Below are positions 12,096 through 25,369 of a DNA stretch of 64,000 nucleotides, in pieces. The DNA comes from Straminergon stramineum (lineage: Eukaryota; Streptophyta; Bryopsida; Hypnales; Calliergonaceae). The stretch is taken from assembly GCA_963920665.1 (NCBI GenBank), contig OY987266.1, positions 27,206,248 through 27,270,247 of the forward strand. The letters run 5' to 3'. Made by a program: the position numbers and the translations under genes. The number at the start of each line of letters is the position of its first letter. Position 1 is the first letter of the stretch. A model generated the notes under the pieces. The model made no database searches and was not told the origin of the DNA. It worked only from the letters and a program-made list of their open reading frames with translations.

Positions 12096-15000
12096 CTGAT
12101 GACCTCAGAGACGGAAGTAGCAGACTGATGATATTAACCTTGATAGAACATTGAAGCCAAAACCGGTGGTCAATGGATGACTTTCAAGATAACTGTACAA
12201 ATGAAGAATGCACCTATTGATGTATAAATCAAATGCATTTATTGGTAGATTGGTGTCCATCATTTTTGGCAAAGAACTTTCATTGGTGAAAGGTTTTGTC
12301 CATTTAAGGTTCACCCCTGAATGATAGATGAACATACACAAGTGATCTCAAGTAGGTGCATATGAAGTCAATTTTTAATAGATGTTCTTCAAATTTTGAT
12401 AGAAGGTGTAAATATGTGTCCTCTTAGCGGAAATGCAATTTTTTTTCTGATTGGGTGTCTAGATTAGAAGTTATGTTGCTTTGAACTTTGGGGCAGATTG
12501 GGCAGCTTCGGGTAGTATGTACAAAACTCCAATAATTCTAAAATTTTGTAGACATGTTACCTATATGGTACTAGATGCAAATGTAAAAAAGACCCAAAAA
12601 AACATGCATAGTATAAAAATCTCACTTTAGGAGGAGTTGAAGTTTGTTGGTCCTATAGAGCAAGATAAAAAAAACAAAAAAACTTTCTCTTCTAACTTTA
12701 AATATTATAATCTTTCAATCTATATGGTCAAAGTTTCTCAAATTTTTTCGACACATTTCCTTAGTAGTCTAGTACAACTTTGTGTGGTTGAATTTTGAAA
12801 AAAAAATCTTTCTTCATTTTTTTTCTTTGAAAAGTGGTAGCTTTTGACCATTTGTGCCCAAAATGTGCCTTAGTCCTTATGGGATTGAACATTTGAATTG
12901 AATTGGGAGTTGTTTCACGTTTAAGACCTACTTGTAAGATGACAATGTCTTTTGAGCTATGACATCTAGCACTTGTATACAAGGATTGTATAATATTGCA
13001 AAACAATGTTAGTGCTTCTTCCTTGGGTCCCAAGAAGGGAGTATATCCCTCCCAATGATATCATAGGGAGGACCTTTAGTTAAACTCCTAAAGGTGCAAA
13101 TTGACTTTTTTGATGACATAGCATTTTTGGTCAAGCCACTACTTGTAGAATAATCGGTATTTGTTCACAAAAATTTTAGAAGATGAGTGCCCAAGGAGTA
13201 CCTTTGAAGGGCAATGGTTTTCAAACCTTTTAATTTATGAAAACAAGTTATTATGGGAGAAGTAGTTTTACTTGTGTGGCAATGGGTAGCATGCATGATT
13301 GTATGGGCACATCATTTACACTATGGTTGACATTTAGTGATCTTGCCCAAAGGTCAAGGGGCAAAGGTCAAGATAGAAACCCAAGATTACTAAAAATAGG
13401 TTTCCATTTTTCTTCTTCAATTGCTCATGTTGGCCATGTCTTCATGAATCTTATTGTATTGGTGCAAAAGCAAATTCATGACACAATGGCTACCAAAATT
13501 TTATCATTCAAGTTCACAAAATTAGAAGTGTCACTTTTCAATGTATATGATACCAATTGGACCATGACTAGATCTGTGGTGGTAAATGTCAAATCAGTGG
13601 CAAAACGAAGATTTGGACTTATTCCTACAATATTTTTCCATTGTACAAATTTTATTACAAATTTTCCCATACCCTATCTCATGCATAGAAAACTTATCAG
13701 CCATCAAAAACTAGAAACACATAACATCATCCCCATCTATTTTTTTTTCTTTTTGTAGGGGCCATGCGATCCCCATCCATTTTCATGAAGTTAAAAAAAA
13801 TAAGAGCAAAAAAATTGTTGTTCTAGTCTCTTTGCCAACTACACCCATAATCCCAAAACAACCCACCGACATTTCACTTCCTCCACCATTCCACCAAGTT
13901 TAGGACCCAAACAACAATGTAACATGTCTACAAACATAGAGGTTGTGATTAAGAATGTGATCAAATAGGAAACAATCAATGTCTTGATTGGAAGGAGTGA
14001 CAAGTCTACAAATCTTGAATAAGTGCCAACTTCAAATCAAAAGGTAATAGGCAAGGGTGTTGAGCAACTCGAGATTGAAGATTTTTCAAGCTTCAATACA
14101 ATAGTTATGTCATAGATAAGTTTGACAATTAGCCATGAAAGACAAGCAACCCTTAAAGTTGCATTTGAAGCATGAGGAGGGATGAAATTTGGAGATCAAA
14201 GACTTTGAAGCATGAACATAGTAGTCACATCACGGTTTGCAATTGGAGATCAACAACATGTCAACTTCAAAGTTGCAATGATGTCATGAGGAGGGAGAGG
14301 AATTGGTTGTCTACGATTTGCCTGAACCAATTAAATTTGCTCAAATTGTAGAAGTGCTAACAGAGGCCAAAAGTGGACATCCAAAAGTTCAATAGGCTCC
14401 CCATTCAAAAATCAAGCAATGCATCAAAAAATGTGCACAAGGGGTTGTAGTTGTATGTATATAAGTTATGTTGTTCTAACTTTTTACTAAACACAAGGAA
14501 GCATCAGTTCTTCATTGCAAGCCAACATAGTGGTAGCATTACTAAACATATCACATTTGCATTCCTTGCCTATTCCAAAAGTGAATACAAAGTAACATGT
14601 CGATCCACAACCAAGTATTGACTATCATCACCTCTTCTACAAGCAAACCATATGGTGCTTGGGATGGTGCCAAATGGAAACAATTTCATCCAAATATTCC
14701 TTTACTCATATAGAAGTGCATGAGGCCAAATTTTGCAATTACATCCACTATAACTAGCTTCAAATGAAATGCCAAATATTCCTAACTTCTATAAGGAAAA
14801 ATAGGGTAGCAGCCCATAACTTGACATTCTATTTAGATGGCTAAGTACAAATAAGCATTCACTTGCATGTTTTGAAAACAAAATGACTAATAGAAAGGGG
14901 AATATGATCTACTTTTGAAACTTTTGTTGAACAACTCAACAAGGAGGATCTCCCTCAACAATGCAGTCAATGGCTCCAACTTAGATGGGATAAGACCTTT

Positions 15001-15715
15001 CATGCCATGGGAGACTACAAGAATGGAGAGCTCTCCCCAATCGACACCACTTCTTTTGACAATAGCAATGCAACTATTTTCTACTCCTATGAAGCTTTCC
15101 AATAACATACCAATCACTGATCCAAATCCGGACCTCGTAAAAAGCCAACAACAACAAAAAGAAAGGCTAGCATTGACATGAGAATCATCATGCAAAGAGT
15201 ATTCATAGGACCCTAAAAAGAAAGAAGAAGACAAAGGGATCTACATACAAACATGCATTTGGCTACTTGAGCTTTTATACTCACAAAACTTCTTCCAAAA
15301 CAAATGACTTAAGGGAAAGAGGCCAAATTATGAGAGGAAGAATACATGTCCAAACAATGAGAGCAACAAAAATTTGAAGGGAAAGAAGACCAAGCTTGGA
15401 GACCATTTGATGATCCAAAGCCACAACCAATAAGTGACTATCCATTCAAAAGACGAACCACTTCTTGCTCAATTAATTAGCCCCCCCCCTCCCCCCCAAA
15501 ATTAGTAGCCATTGATTGTTTTTGAAAAAAATTAAAAACACCCCCTTCCCTGCCATTGATCCTGATACGAATATTATGATATCATATGTATACTGAATGG
15601 ATATGGACATGGTAAACCCTAAACGAAAACAAGTACTAAATATTGATTAGGTACTGAATACATAATGTGTACTATATACATACTAATTACTAAATAGGTA
15701 TTGAATATGTTGATA
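12096..15715. other. AT-rich tract of degenerate dispersed repeats
   Basis: No supportable gene. The stretch about 12690-12830 resembles about 59530-59650 (shared ATAATCTTTCAAT and the following layout), so both are copies of one repeat family. 15505-15715 contains CCATTGAT followed by an alternating GATA/ATAC-rich stretch that resembles 59790-60030. A C-run sits at 15481-15498. Confidence 0.5.
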
Positions 15716-16752
15716 TTCTTCATGTAGTGTTCTGTCGCGGCCCTATTAACACCTTACAGCTCCAACTAGATTTCAAGAGCCATTCACAGTTTTCAGGGCT
15801 CACCACGCTCCAATACCGGTATCACTTAGGTTCAACTAACTAACATTGCACATGTTACGTACTCACAGCATTAGTTCCCATTTCCAACTCATATTGTTAA
15901 GTCTTGGTGCCCGCGACTTCTAGCACACACTCTACTTGTGGCACTTGGTGACATGGAGTAGAACTTCCATCTTATTGTGCTAGGACTCATGGTGGCACTA
16001 CTCACCACGGTCCTAACCGCCCTTAGTTTTTACCCCATTTCATACTAGGCCCATTGTACATTTGTTACTCTCACACCAATACTAATTGGGACTCACAACT
16101 CAGGATACATTACCAAAGGCCTAGCAAGGAGTGGGACTCCAACCAACCAGTGCCCCGAGACACACACACAAGTGTCCCAAGGAGCCTTGAAGTTAATGGT
16201 GAAGTTACATCACCACTCATGAGTCACCGGGACTCACCAAGGCTCCAAGAAGGAGTGAGGAGGAAGACTAACCCCTCCTATAGTACTCTCTGTAGTCTTT
16301 GATAGACCCCCCCTTGTGGGTCAAAGGGACTTCGCAAAACCCCTTGGGTTTTGCAAGACCACCCATTTTCAATCCAATTCCCCAAGTTCCCACTCCGTTT
16401 GGACTCCCGAACTTCCAAATGGCGTAACTTTATTTTTAGGGCTTCAAATCCCACACGCGAGCCCATTTTGGATATCTACGCGACGAGTAGATGTTGATGG
16501 ACTGCTCATTTGTCCCATTTGGACAAGTTCTCACAAAGTTATGACTCTCCAAAGATTCGGGTTCACTAGGAGTGGCGTCACGCGTTCACCACGGCCCTTC
16601 TCTTGGCCATAACTTTTGGCTCATGTCATAGAACCTCGCAATGCTTGGCATTATAGGTTCCTTGTCTTTGTAGCTTTTCAATAATATGCTACATGCCATG
16701 TTTTGTTGAGTGATTTCTTAAGAACCCCTCATACCTAGCCTTTGAGTGTCCC
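15716..16752 (-). repeat. Inverted partial copy of the retroelement LTR plus 17 bases of flank
   Basis: In the stretches compared base by base this is the reverse complement of 17026-18478 without a mismatch, once the gap and its duplicated edge are removed (both arms are then 1,037 bases). It includes the LTR 3' end (TGTCGCGGCCC read on +, from 15733) and 17 bases of flanking DNA (15716-15732) that also follow the right-hand LTR at 18462-18478. Shared flank means the pair arose by inverted duplication after insertion, not by two insertions. The inner breakpoint is at GTCCC (16748-16752), shared by both sequences. Confidence 0.85.
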
Positions 16753-18461
16753 TATCTCCTTGGGGTGCCCGAAGTGCCTTAGTGAGCAAGGGGGACCTTG
16801 GGGGGGTGACTTCCCAAGCCTTGCAATAGGCTAAAAAGGGAAAAAATGAGAGACTCTCGAGCAAACATGGCGCAGTAGTGCCTTGTTCAAGAAGGACATA
16901 GTAATATGTCATACATTCTTGGAAAGTTCTTGAGAATACGCTTCTAACCATCCAAAGAACACGTGATTTGGACTAGTAGGCTAGAAGTTATGGCCGTTCA
17001 AAGTTAGGGGTGTCCCGGTGGCGTCGGGACACTCAAAGGCTAGGTATGAGGGGTTCTTAAGAAATCACTCAACAAAACATGGCATGTAGCATATTATTGA
17101 AAAGCTACAAAGACAAGGAACCTATAATGCCAAGCATTGCGAGGTTCTATGACATGAGCCAAAAGTTATGGNNNNNNNNNNNNNNNNNNNNNNNNNNNNN
17201 NNNNNNNNNNNNNNNNNNNNNNNNNNNNNNNNNNNNNNNNNNNNNNNNNNNNNNNNNNNNNNNNNNNNNNNNNNNNNNNNNNNNNNNNNNNNNNNNNNNN
17301 NNNNNNNNNNNNNNNNNNNNNNNNNNNNNNNNNNNNNNNNNNNNNNNNNNNNNNNNNNNNNNNNNNNNNNNAGAACACGTGATTTGGACTAGTAGGCTAG
17401 AAGTTATGGCCGTTCAAAGTTAGGGGTGTCCCGGTGGCGTCGGGACACTCAAAGGCTAGGTATGAGGGGTTCTTAAGAAATCACTCAACAAAACATGGCA
17501 TGTAGCATATTATTGAAAAGCTACAAAGACAAGGAACCTATAATGCCAAGCATTGCGAGGTTCTATGACATGAGCCAAAAGTTATGGCCAAGAGAAGGGC
17601 CGTGGTGAACGCGTGACGCCACTCCTAGTGAACCCGAATCTTTGGAGAGTCATAACTTTGTGAGAACTTGTCCAAATGGGACAAATGAGCAGTCCATCAA
17701 CATCTACTCGTCGCGTAGATATCCAAAATGGGCTCGCGTGTGGGATTTGAAGCCCTAAAAATAAAGTTACGCCATTTGGAAGTTCGGGAGTCCAAACGGA
17801 GTGGGAACTTGGGGAATTGGATTGAAAATGGGTGGTCTTGCAAAACCCAAGGGGTTTTGCGAAGTCCCTTTGACCCACAAGGGGGGGTCTATCAAAGACT
17901 ACAGAGAGTACTATAGGAGGGGTTAGTCTTCCTCCTCACTCCTTCTTGGAGCCTTGGTGAGTCCCGGTGACTCATGAGTGGTGATGTAACTTCACCATTA
18001 ACTTCAAGGCTCCTTGGGACACTTGTGTGTGTGTCTCGGGGCACTGGTTGGTTGGAGTCCCACTCCTTGCTAGGCCTTTGGTAATGTATCCTGAGTTGTG
18101 AGTCCCAATTAGTATTGGTGTGAGAGTAACAAATGTACAATGGGCCTAGTATGAAATGGGGTAAAAACTAAGGGCGGTTAGGACCGTGGTGAGTAGTGCC
18201 ACCATGAGTCCTAGCACAATAAGATGGAAGTTCTACTCCATGTCACCAAGTGCCACAAGTAGAGTGTGTGCTAGAAGTCGCGGGCACCAAGACTTAACAA
18301 TATGAGTTGGAAATGGGAACTAATGCTGTGAGTACGTAACATGTGCAATGTTAGTTAGTTGAACCTAAGTGATACCGGTATTGGAGCGTGGTGAGCCCTG
18401 AAAACTGTGAATGGCTCTTGAAATCTAGTTGGAGCTGTAAGGTGTTAATAGGGCCGCGACA
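16748..18461 (+). mobile_element. LTR of a retrotransposon (split by the gap)
   Basis: Same family as 39820-40921 and 53064-54383: all share CCAAGCCTTGCAA near the 5' end, a GTCGGGACACTC-like block in the middle (divergent in the 39820 copy) and GGT/GGGCCGCGACA at the 3' end. Without the 200 Ns and the repeated 216 bases it would be about 1.3 kb, close to the 53064 copy. The first bases (TGTC...) are altered by the inversion junction. No internal gag-pol domain or primer-binding site is seen, so this is probably a solo LTR that was later rearranged. Confidence 0.7.
17172..17371. other. Assembly gap, exactly 200 N
   Basis: The 216 bases before the gap (16956-17171) recur without visible change directly after it (17372-17587). 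This is what overlapping but unmerged contig ends look like. ORFs drawn through the Ns are meaningless. Confidence 0.99.
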
Positions 18462-18478
18462 GAACACTACATGAAGAA

Positions 18479-20448
18479 AAAACAAGTTACCGAAATTCAC
18501 TAGAATCCAAAAATGTTGGGATTTTGAACTTCGAATTGCTCCCAAACAATGAAAAAAACTTGAATGTATATCTTTGAGTGTACATCTTGTGAGCCCAAAG
18601 CATCAACTAAAAAAAACTTTGAATTTTTGAATTCAATTTATAGAAAAGTAGAGACATTTGAAATTTTTACTATTGATAGGAAAATTTTGGTTGCTATTAC
18701 CATGGACTTATAAACATGGCAACGTGGCCAACACACATGCCGCACTTGGTTTGGTGGGTGGGCATCAATTTTAAACCACCATGAGCCCCATTTTTTTTCT
18801 CCCTACAAGAATCTTTGTTTAAGTTCAAGCCTCTAAAAGGATTCCAAAGGAAAATAATTATTTTCGATAGGTGATGGATTGCTCATGGGGTAGGCACTAT
18901 CGTTGTGGTCCAAGCAAATTTTTAGAGCATCCGAAACCCTAGACCTCAATGCCTTGAGGGTTTTCTAGCAATGATGACCAATCACAATATACATTTAGAA
19001 AAAAAATTGAATTTTTTTTGAAAAAAAAGGTTTGGGGAGTCCCAAATTCCAAAGTCCCTATGGGGGTTCTTGGTTCCATCAGGGGTTTTGGGAGGTGATG
19101 AAGTTGGGAAAAACGTTGAAAAAAGAAATTGTGAGGGTTTGAAACCCAAAAACTCCAAAGGGGTTCTCAGTACCAAGAGGGGATTCTAGGTGATGGAGTC
19201 ATGACAGAAAATATAAAATATAAAATGTTAATTTTAATTTAAAAAAAGTTTATGATAGTCTTAAACTCTTGACTCCTCGAGGGGCCCCTCAGGAGTGATG
19301 AAGTGGCAACAAAAAAAATTGAATTCTGTTTTTAGATAATTCCAATCTTTATACCTCCTAAGGGGCTTCTTGGTGTCAAGAAGGGTCTTTGATTCTTTGA
19401 GGATGATGAAGTTGCAATTGAAAAAAAAAAAAAGACAAGGTATATAAAAAAGGTGTTTAGACTATATTTGGAGAGTCCCAATCTTATTTCAAGTGAATTG
19501 GCATATTTTCTTAAGGTCACTAGCTATAAAAATCCTAAATTCCTAAACCATGGTTATAGGTTCAAAATCCTAACAACACACTAAATACCTCACAAATTTG
19601 AGGCTCACAAGCTCTCAAGCTTATGGACTCACATTGTAAGGCTCGTAGAATAGTACTCCGGAGTCTATTCTAATTTCGCCAAACCTTTATCTAGCTACAA
19701 TCATGTTGTTCTGGTTATATTTTAGATGTGTAATGACTTCAAAATTTCTTCAAAATGTTTCTAAAGTAATTATATGAAAATTCTAATACAAGGAGTATCC
19801 ATGAAGATGGAATTTTATACATGGGTGATTGCAAGAAAAGCTTGTCTTATTTCTTGTCTTCTTGCCCTTGGACAAGTGGTTTTATGCTCATAACTTCGAC
19901 ATTAGTTTGTTTGGCAAGAAATTTGGTATGAAGGTAGATGCACCAATTGCAAATATTATGTAATTTTTTCATAATTTTCAAATTATTTAATTATTTATAA
20001 ATTGTCCACGATTGGATGTATATTTTGGCCACTGTGGGGGGTTCTAGTACTATTTTCACCTCCAAAATGCAAATTGGAAGCCACAAATTGAATATGTTGG
20101 AGGTGTACTATCTTTTCAAGAACTGGCAAAGAGTTTTTGTGACAATAGCAACATGTTGATTGCACACATGGGGTCAAAGTGACCTCCCTTTGTGCAAAGG
20201 CTTCAAAGAGGGAAAAAATTTCCTACATGAATTCTTTGGAGCAATGTGAGTGCAACCTTCTCTTCAAAATAGCTTCTTTTATGGAATTTTTTTGAATTAC
20301 TAAAAGTGAAAAGGTCTACATATTCCTCTTTTGCTCCAAGTGGCTTCTGTAGGACTTCGTAGTAGTTTATAGTATTGCTTAATACAAAATCAACAGTTTA
20401 CAATTGTAGGCACCTTGAGTCAACGGTTCAAATTTGCAGGCGTACTAT
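18479..20448. repeat. AT-rich tract with degenerate tandem repeats at 19020-19420
   Basis: Between about 19020 and 19420 a unit of roughly 100-120 bases recurs four times, each with a CTCC/TCCC(A)AA block, a GGGGTTCTTGGT-like or GGGGCTTCTTGGT-like block and GATGAAGTTG or GATGAAGTGG, followed by A-runs. Copies are diverged. The rest shows no gene. Confidence 0.5.
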
Positions 20449-20736
20449 CATTAGAAGAAAACTGTGTATAATTTGTCAAAAATTGCGTTTTACTTCATGG
20501 AAACTATATTGTACTTAACAGAAAAGTGTGGGCTAGATTTTATTGAGTTCTCCCTTCATAATGCAAAATTTTGCGTTTTAGCATTTCAACATAGAATTTG
20601 ACAAGTGAAACGCAGAATTTTGTGTTAGAATGCAAAATTTTGGATTACGAAGGGAGATCTCAACAAAATCTAGCCCATACTTTTCTGTTGAGTAAAACGT
20701 AGTTTTTGACAAGTTCAATGCAATTTTCTTCTAGTG
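20449..20736. mobile_element. CACTA-type MITE, 288 bp
   Basis: Terminal inverted repeats CATTAGAAGAAAACTG (left) and CACTAGAAGAAAATTG (right, read inward), flanked by a 3-base TAT direct repeat on both sides. The whole element folds on itself: for example GGGCTAGATTTTATTGAG pairs with CTCAACAAAATCTAGCCC. The ends and 3-bp target duplication are those of the CACTA (En/Spm) superfamily; it encodes nothing and would need a transposase supplied elsewhere. Confidence 0.8.
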
Positions 20737-22738
20737 TATTGATACACAAAATTGATAGTTCTACGTATTATTGCTAGTGCTATGGCTAGAAACTATGTTT
20801 CTTGAGCTGAAAGTGTGAAGTGTTTTTAGCAATCACTCACATGTGGTAGTAGTCAAAATGTAGGATTCTGGATTTTTCATAGTGAAAAAAAATCCCAACT
20901 TTAGACCCTTACATGTCATTCACTTCAAAAAATTTACTAATAAAAATTGGTAGGTAGCTAAATGGTGAAGACAAGTTCAAGATCTTATAGTTGAAAGCAA
21001 AAAAACCCTATAATCTACTATCTACTCCTCACATTCAACAAAGTCCCCATTTTCACTACTTTCTTCTAAAGTATTGCTTACAAAACTTTTAGGGTTTAAC
21101 TAAGAGATTGTCATTGGTCTATAGAAAGTAATACCATCATTTTCAACCAATGTTGAGGGATGTCACCATGGATTAAGGAAAATGAGAAAGGTCTCTCTCC
21201 TATTAGTTAACAATGTTATGTTGATCGATCATATTAATGGGTGGAGATCAACAATGGAGAATCTCAATGAAAGGATCAATTCTAACCAAGTTGTTACTCC
21301 AATTTCTCTTAGATGGGATTAGGATGGAGAAAAATTTGTTGATTAATTGTAAAGTCATGTAAAACCTCCTCTACAATGGAGGCTTAGGTCTTGCAAGAAG
21401 GGAAGATCAAACACTAATTTGCCCCATGAGGTGAAACCTAAACCTCCATTTAGGAAGAAATCAATTCAAAGTGATTAAATTGCATGCAACTATACGTTTT
21501 TGACATTTCAAAAAAAATTCAAATTTACTAAAGACCTCTTCACACTATGGCTGTCTAAGTCGAGATGCCATGGGATTGAATGGCCAAACTTTGGTGAGAT
21601 TCCAAGGAAATGGGCAATAAATAGGCCCCAAAAAATATGAATTGGAGCCTTTGGCTAGCCATAGAGTGAAGCCTCCAAAGGCCAAGGCCAAGCCCAAAGT
21701 CCAAACCTATAAGGTAGAGGCACCTATTCCCACACTTGCACCCAATTCCATCCTCATGTATCAACGGAGTACTTTTAAGAAAGAAATGTGCACCACTAAC
21801 ACATGAGTGCACTAGAAAAAAACCTTGTTGCTCTCAACAAATTCTACATGAAATTTTTGTTCACTATAATATACAAACATCAATTTCAACATAGATTTTG
21901 TATTGAAATTGATGATTCTAAGAAGGTATAAATGGAATAAGAAAGTGTCATTGAGGGGAAGTAGGTTCATTGAATGCAAAGACTCTCTATTGTAACGGTG
22001 GAGACTACGGTTCAAACCCCAATTGTAGACAAATAACAAATGTAGGAGCAACAAACCTACTAGTCCAATCTGCGTGCTAAGATCTTGTTAGTTTCAATTA
22101 GAATTTGGGTCAACTATAAATGGAGACCCAAACTTTAATTGAGAGTCCGTTGTCAACAAGGTAACAAACTTTGGACTATGCCTTCTTGTGTGAAGGGTCA
22201 AATTCATGGGTTTCTAAAATGCAATTGGTTGAAATCAATAGACTTTCAACCTTGTGCCATAGTGTGAAGTGGCCCTAAGTTATGACTTTTTGTCATTCTT
22301 TGAGCAATTCAAGTAGAGTAAGTTCAAATGCATTTAATATTGGAAGTGATATTGTAAATGTGGTTTTTACATGACTTTACAATAAGATTGTTTTTTACAT
22401 ATGTGTACTTTAGAGGTGCATGTAAATATGCATGGGTTGTAATTGGCTTTGGAATTCCAAGGCCTACTCAACTCCCAATATAAAGGCACATTTTGCAATA
22501 GTTAGTTAGAAGTTGCATTGTTTTTTTTACAATTAACCCTTGTGGCTACTTTTTTTCCTTGAAATATATGAAAGCAAAATCATTGCAATGAAGAATGTCC
22601 AATTAAATATTAGATTCATAGACATATATGTTAAAAAATATAGGAGTGAACTTGTAGAAGGCTTGTGATTACAAAGAATAAATATTAATTATGTATTCTG
22701 CCCCAAAAGAATCTTCTTGTCTAACTATATGTTCTACA
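20737..22738. other. AT-rich intergenic tract
   Basis: No coding signal or repeat boundary that I can support. Confidence 0.4.
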
Positions 22739-23673
22739 TTAACCCCTAAAGTTCCTTGACTATGTTTTCACCAAAAACGTTCAAAAACTTCCATTTTTAG
22801 CACAAAAAACAAATTTAAGAAAAATATTCATTTTAGAACACATGTAACCGTAGGATCTTGTAGTAAGTTGTTTTGAAAAGATGTGAAAAAAATTTCAGAA
22901 ATTTTTACCGTGTGGATTGCAAGATATTAACATTTGAAGTGACAAAAATCAGATTTTTTGCCCTGCAAAAAACCGGGCAGCAGCACTTCAGAAAGTCACA
23001 TTTGTATGAAAAAATGTCCAAAATGGTGGTGCATCTTTGGATTCATTCTTCAAGGCAAGTTGTCTATGTTCTTGAAAATTTTCGAATCATTTGGAATTGT
23101 ACAACATATAGGAAAAAAATAGTAAGTAGAAAGAAGTAGAGAATAATTCAAAATACTAAATTGTCAAAATTTTAATTATGGAATTGAAAAATGACAATCC
23201 CAATGGTTGTAATGTTGTAATAAACAATCTACATCCTATGATTTTATTTTTTTTCAAAAAATATTAAAAATTGAGTTAAATAAAGGACTTCAAAGTTTAT
23301 TTTAGAGTAGAGATTCCTTAACTACCCGCAAACTAAAATTCCTCATAACTTTCATTACATTGATCAAAATGGACTAATTCAAAGCTTTCCTCACATACGT
23401 AAATCTAGAAAACCAATTTCAAATTTTTATTTTTGAAAAAAGTGATTTTTTCAGATCTGCCCGAGCTGCCCGAGTTGAGAAATAAACAACATTTTGCATC
23501 ATAACTTTTTACTTGTACACTCAAATGAAATGAAATTAAGCATGCATGAAAGATATTCCTCGTCCACACCTTGTCAAAAAATTTCAGCCTAAATGAGTGA
23601 AATCTCCACTCACATGTACCTGCCCAAAAAAGTTATGTTGCCAAAAACACAAGGCTGGTCCTTTAGGGGTTAA
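22739..23673. mobile_element. TTAA-flanked TIR element, copy 1 (935 bp)
   Basis: Begins TTAACCCCTAAAG and ends CTTTAGGGGTTAA, a perfect 13-base terminal inverted repeat including the TTAA. A second copy at 50517-51448 has almost the same length and co-linear content (the GTAGGATCTTGTA block, CCAAAATGGTGGTGC, GAATTGAAAAATGA, GATTTTTT near the end). Target site TTAA and ends starting CCC recall the piggyBac group, but TWA-duplicating PIF/Harbinger elements could look similar. There is no transposase ORF. Confidence 0.75.
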
Positions 23674-25039
23674 GGCTGAAAATAACATTTTTTAAACCCA
23701 TTTCTTACAATAAGTAGAATTGGGTGCACTCTTATTGTCTTAAAAACTTTGAGTTTTGAAGCCTTTTCAAAATGTTGTTTGGGAGTATTAAAAAGTGAAA
23801 ATTTTGGGGCATTTTCAAGGAGCATTGGTCGGCACTTAATTGTTGAGTGTAAGGATGTCATTTTGTGCACAATTAGTATGGCCCAAGACCATGTGTAGAC
23901 CTTTGTTCTGTCTCCGATAACTTCATTTCTTTCAATCATGCAACATTCCAAGTGATACAAAAAAATAAGAATGAACAATGTTGATTGACCCCTTTGGTCA
24001 CTTCATTCATCTTTTGATTGATGATTGTATGGATGGAGGAAGAACTACTATTTGGAGTTGATTTGTTGGTCTCAAATAGTAATCAAAAGTAAAATTTGAC
24101 CGATTGGTAGCATCACAAAGTACAACATGAATTCATAAAGATCATAATGGGATAAAAAATGAAAGCTGACAAGATTACTTTGGGATGGAGGGAGTAAGAT
24201 TTATATATAATTGCAAAATGGATGCATATAAAGAAGGGACATCCACATTGCTAGTTTTTTTTTAATTCTAAAAAATTCTATCATTAGATAGATATAGTTT
24301 TATATTTTCTAATTGACAAATGATAGGAGATTTCAATGCACCAAAGAACACAACATTTGGATATTGTATGCAAAAGTTATGAAGAGTCAAAGATTTTTTG
24401 GTAATTGTTCTACAATTGTTTCTAAAAAATAGGTATATATTATTTATAGATGGTGAGCATCTCTTTAACCCTTGAACACACGGACGGTGACATCCCTTTT
24501 GGAATTGGATGACATTATCTACTTTAAAAAAAACAAAGGTGCTCATTAGAGGTCAAACTACTAAGCATGATTTTGCCTTTTTGCGTAAAATTCCAAGGAT
24601 GAATAATTGTACTTCTATTTTACATAGAAAGATTTTTTGTCATTCATTGGCCAAAAAATGACCACAACATTGTTTAAGGATTAAGTGGCGCATTTAGGCA
24701 TCTAGCACATTTGGATGTCCCTACCTAATAGCGAAAAAAGGACTTTAAAGTATGAAAGTGCAAGGACCTCATAGGCCTGATCTATTCAAAAATAAACATG
24801 AAACACAAAACAATGGTTGATGAATGACTTTCACAAAAATTATGAAAAAAATAATGTATCTAAGATAAAAAGTCCATAACCAATTAGGTCATTAAATACA
24901 ATAAGTCCAATATCTAGGAATGAGTGACATGTTCCTTGAAATATCTAATACCAACATTCATCAAGAGGTAGGCTTAAAGGGACGGTTTGTAGACTTCCTA
25001 CCTTTTTCATTCACATCATTTTGGGTTGAAAACTTTGGT
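23674..25039. repeat. AT-rich tract including a dispersed repeat at about 24515-24680
   Basis: 24540-24650 resembles 34060-34180 (shared GAGGTCAAACTA, AAAATTCCAAGGAT, AAGGATTTTTTGTCAT or close variants). No gene is seen. Composition turns GC-rich at about 25050, the leader of the CAP gene. Confidence 0.5.
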
Positions 25040-25369
25040 AATAGGTACTTGGTGATAGGGCCGCGTCCTTGACGTCCTTACATAAGTTCCAGCGTCGCAT
25101 TCCTGTAGAGTCCGTCACTTGCTCGCCCGCCCGCCCTCGCACTCGGCAGTACGTTGCGCTACGGAACGCAACGCGGCGGCATTGCGCCCCCTTTCGTTTC
25201 AGCTCTCTTTGTTCGCCGCTCTCCCTGTCCCCTTTGCCCTTCCGTTCCTACCTGCCCTCCTCCTCAGTCCGTCCCGTTCTTGTTGGATGCGGATGTGGTG
25301 CTGGGATTGCGGTGCTCGTGGTCGTCGTTGCCCTGTCTAACGTAGGCGATCTCGCTGGGGCCCGTGACC
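25040..25369 (+). promoter_or_regulatory. GC-rich leader of the CAP gene
   Basis: An abrupt switch from AT-rich repeat DNA to GC- and pyrimidine-rich sequence ends at the CAP start codon. Likely core promoter and 5'UTR. Longer ORFs starting here run in other frames and lack any domain. Confidence 0.5.

Noticed and set aside
13237..13758. 173-codon forward ORF in AT-rich DNA
   Set aside because: No recognisable motif and it sits within repeat-like sequence; ends in a T-run-encoded Phe stretch.
17079..17423. ORFs running through the gap
   Set aside because: Made of Ns.
16316..17878. Identical 98-codon ORFs on opposite strands (16316-16612 and 17582-17878)
   Set aside because: They are the same LTR segment in the two palindrome arms, not genes; no domain.
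21990..22035. GGTTCAAACCCC resembling a tRNA T-arm
   Set aside because: No pairing T-stem, anticodon arm or acceptor stem around it.
22741..22750. CCCTAAA as a telomere-type repeat
   Set aside because: Only one unit at each end of the TTAA element; not an array.
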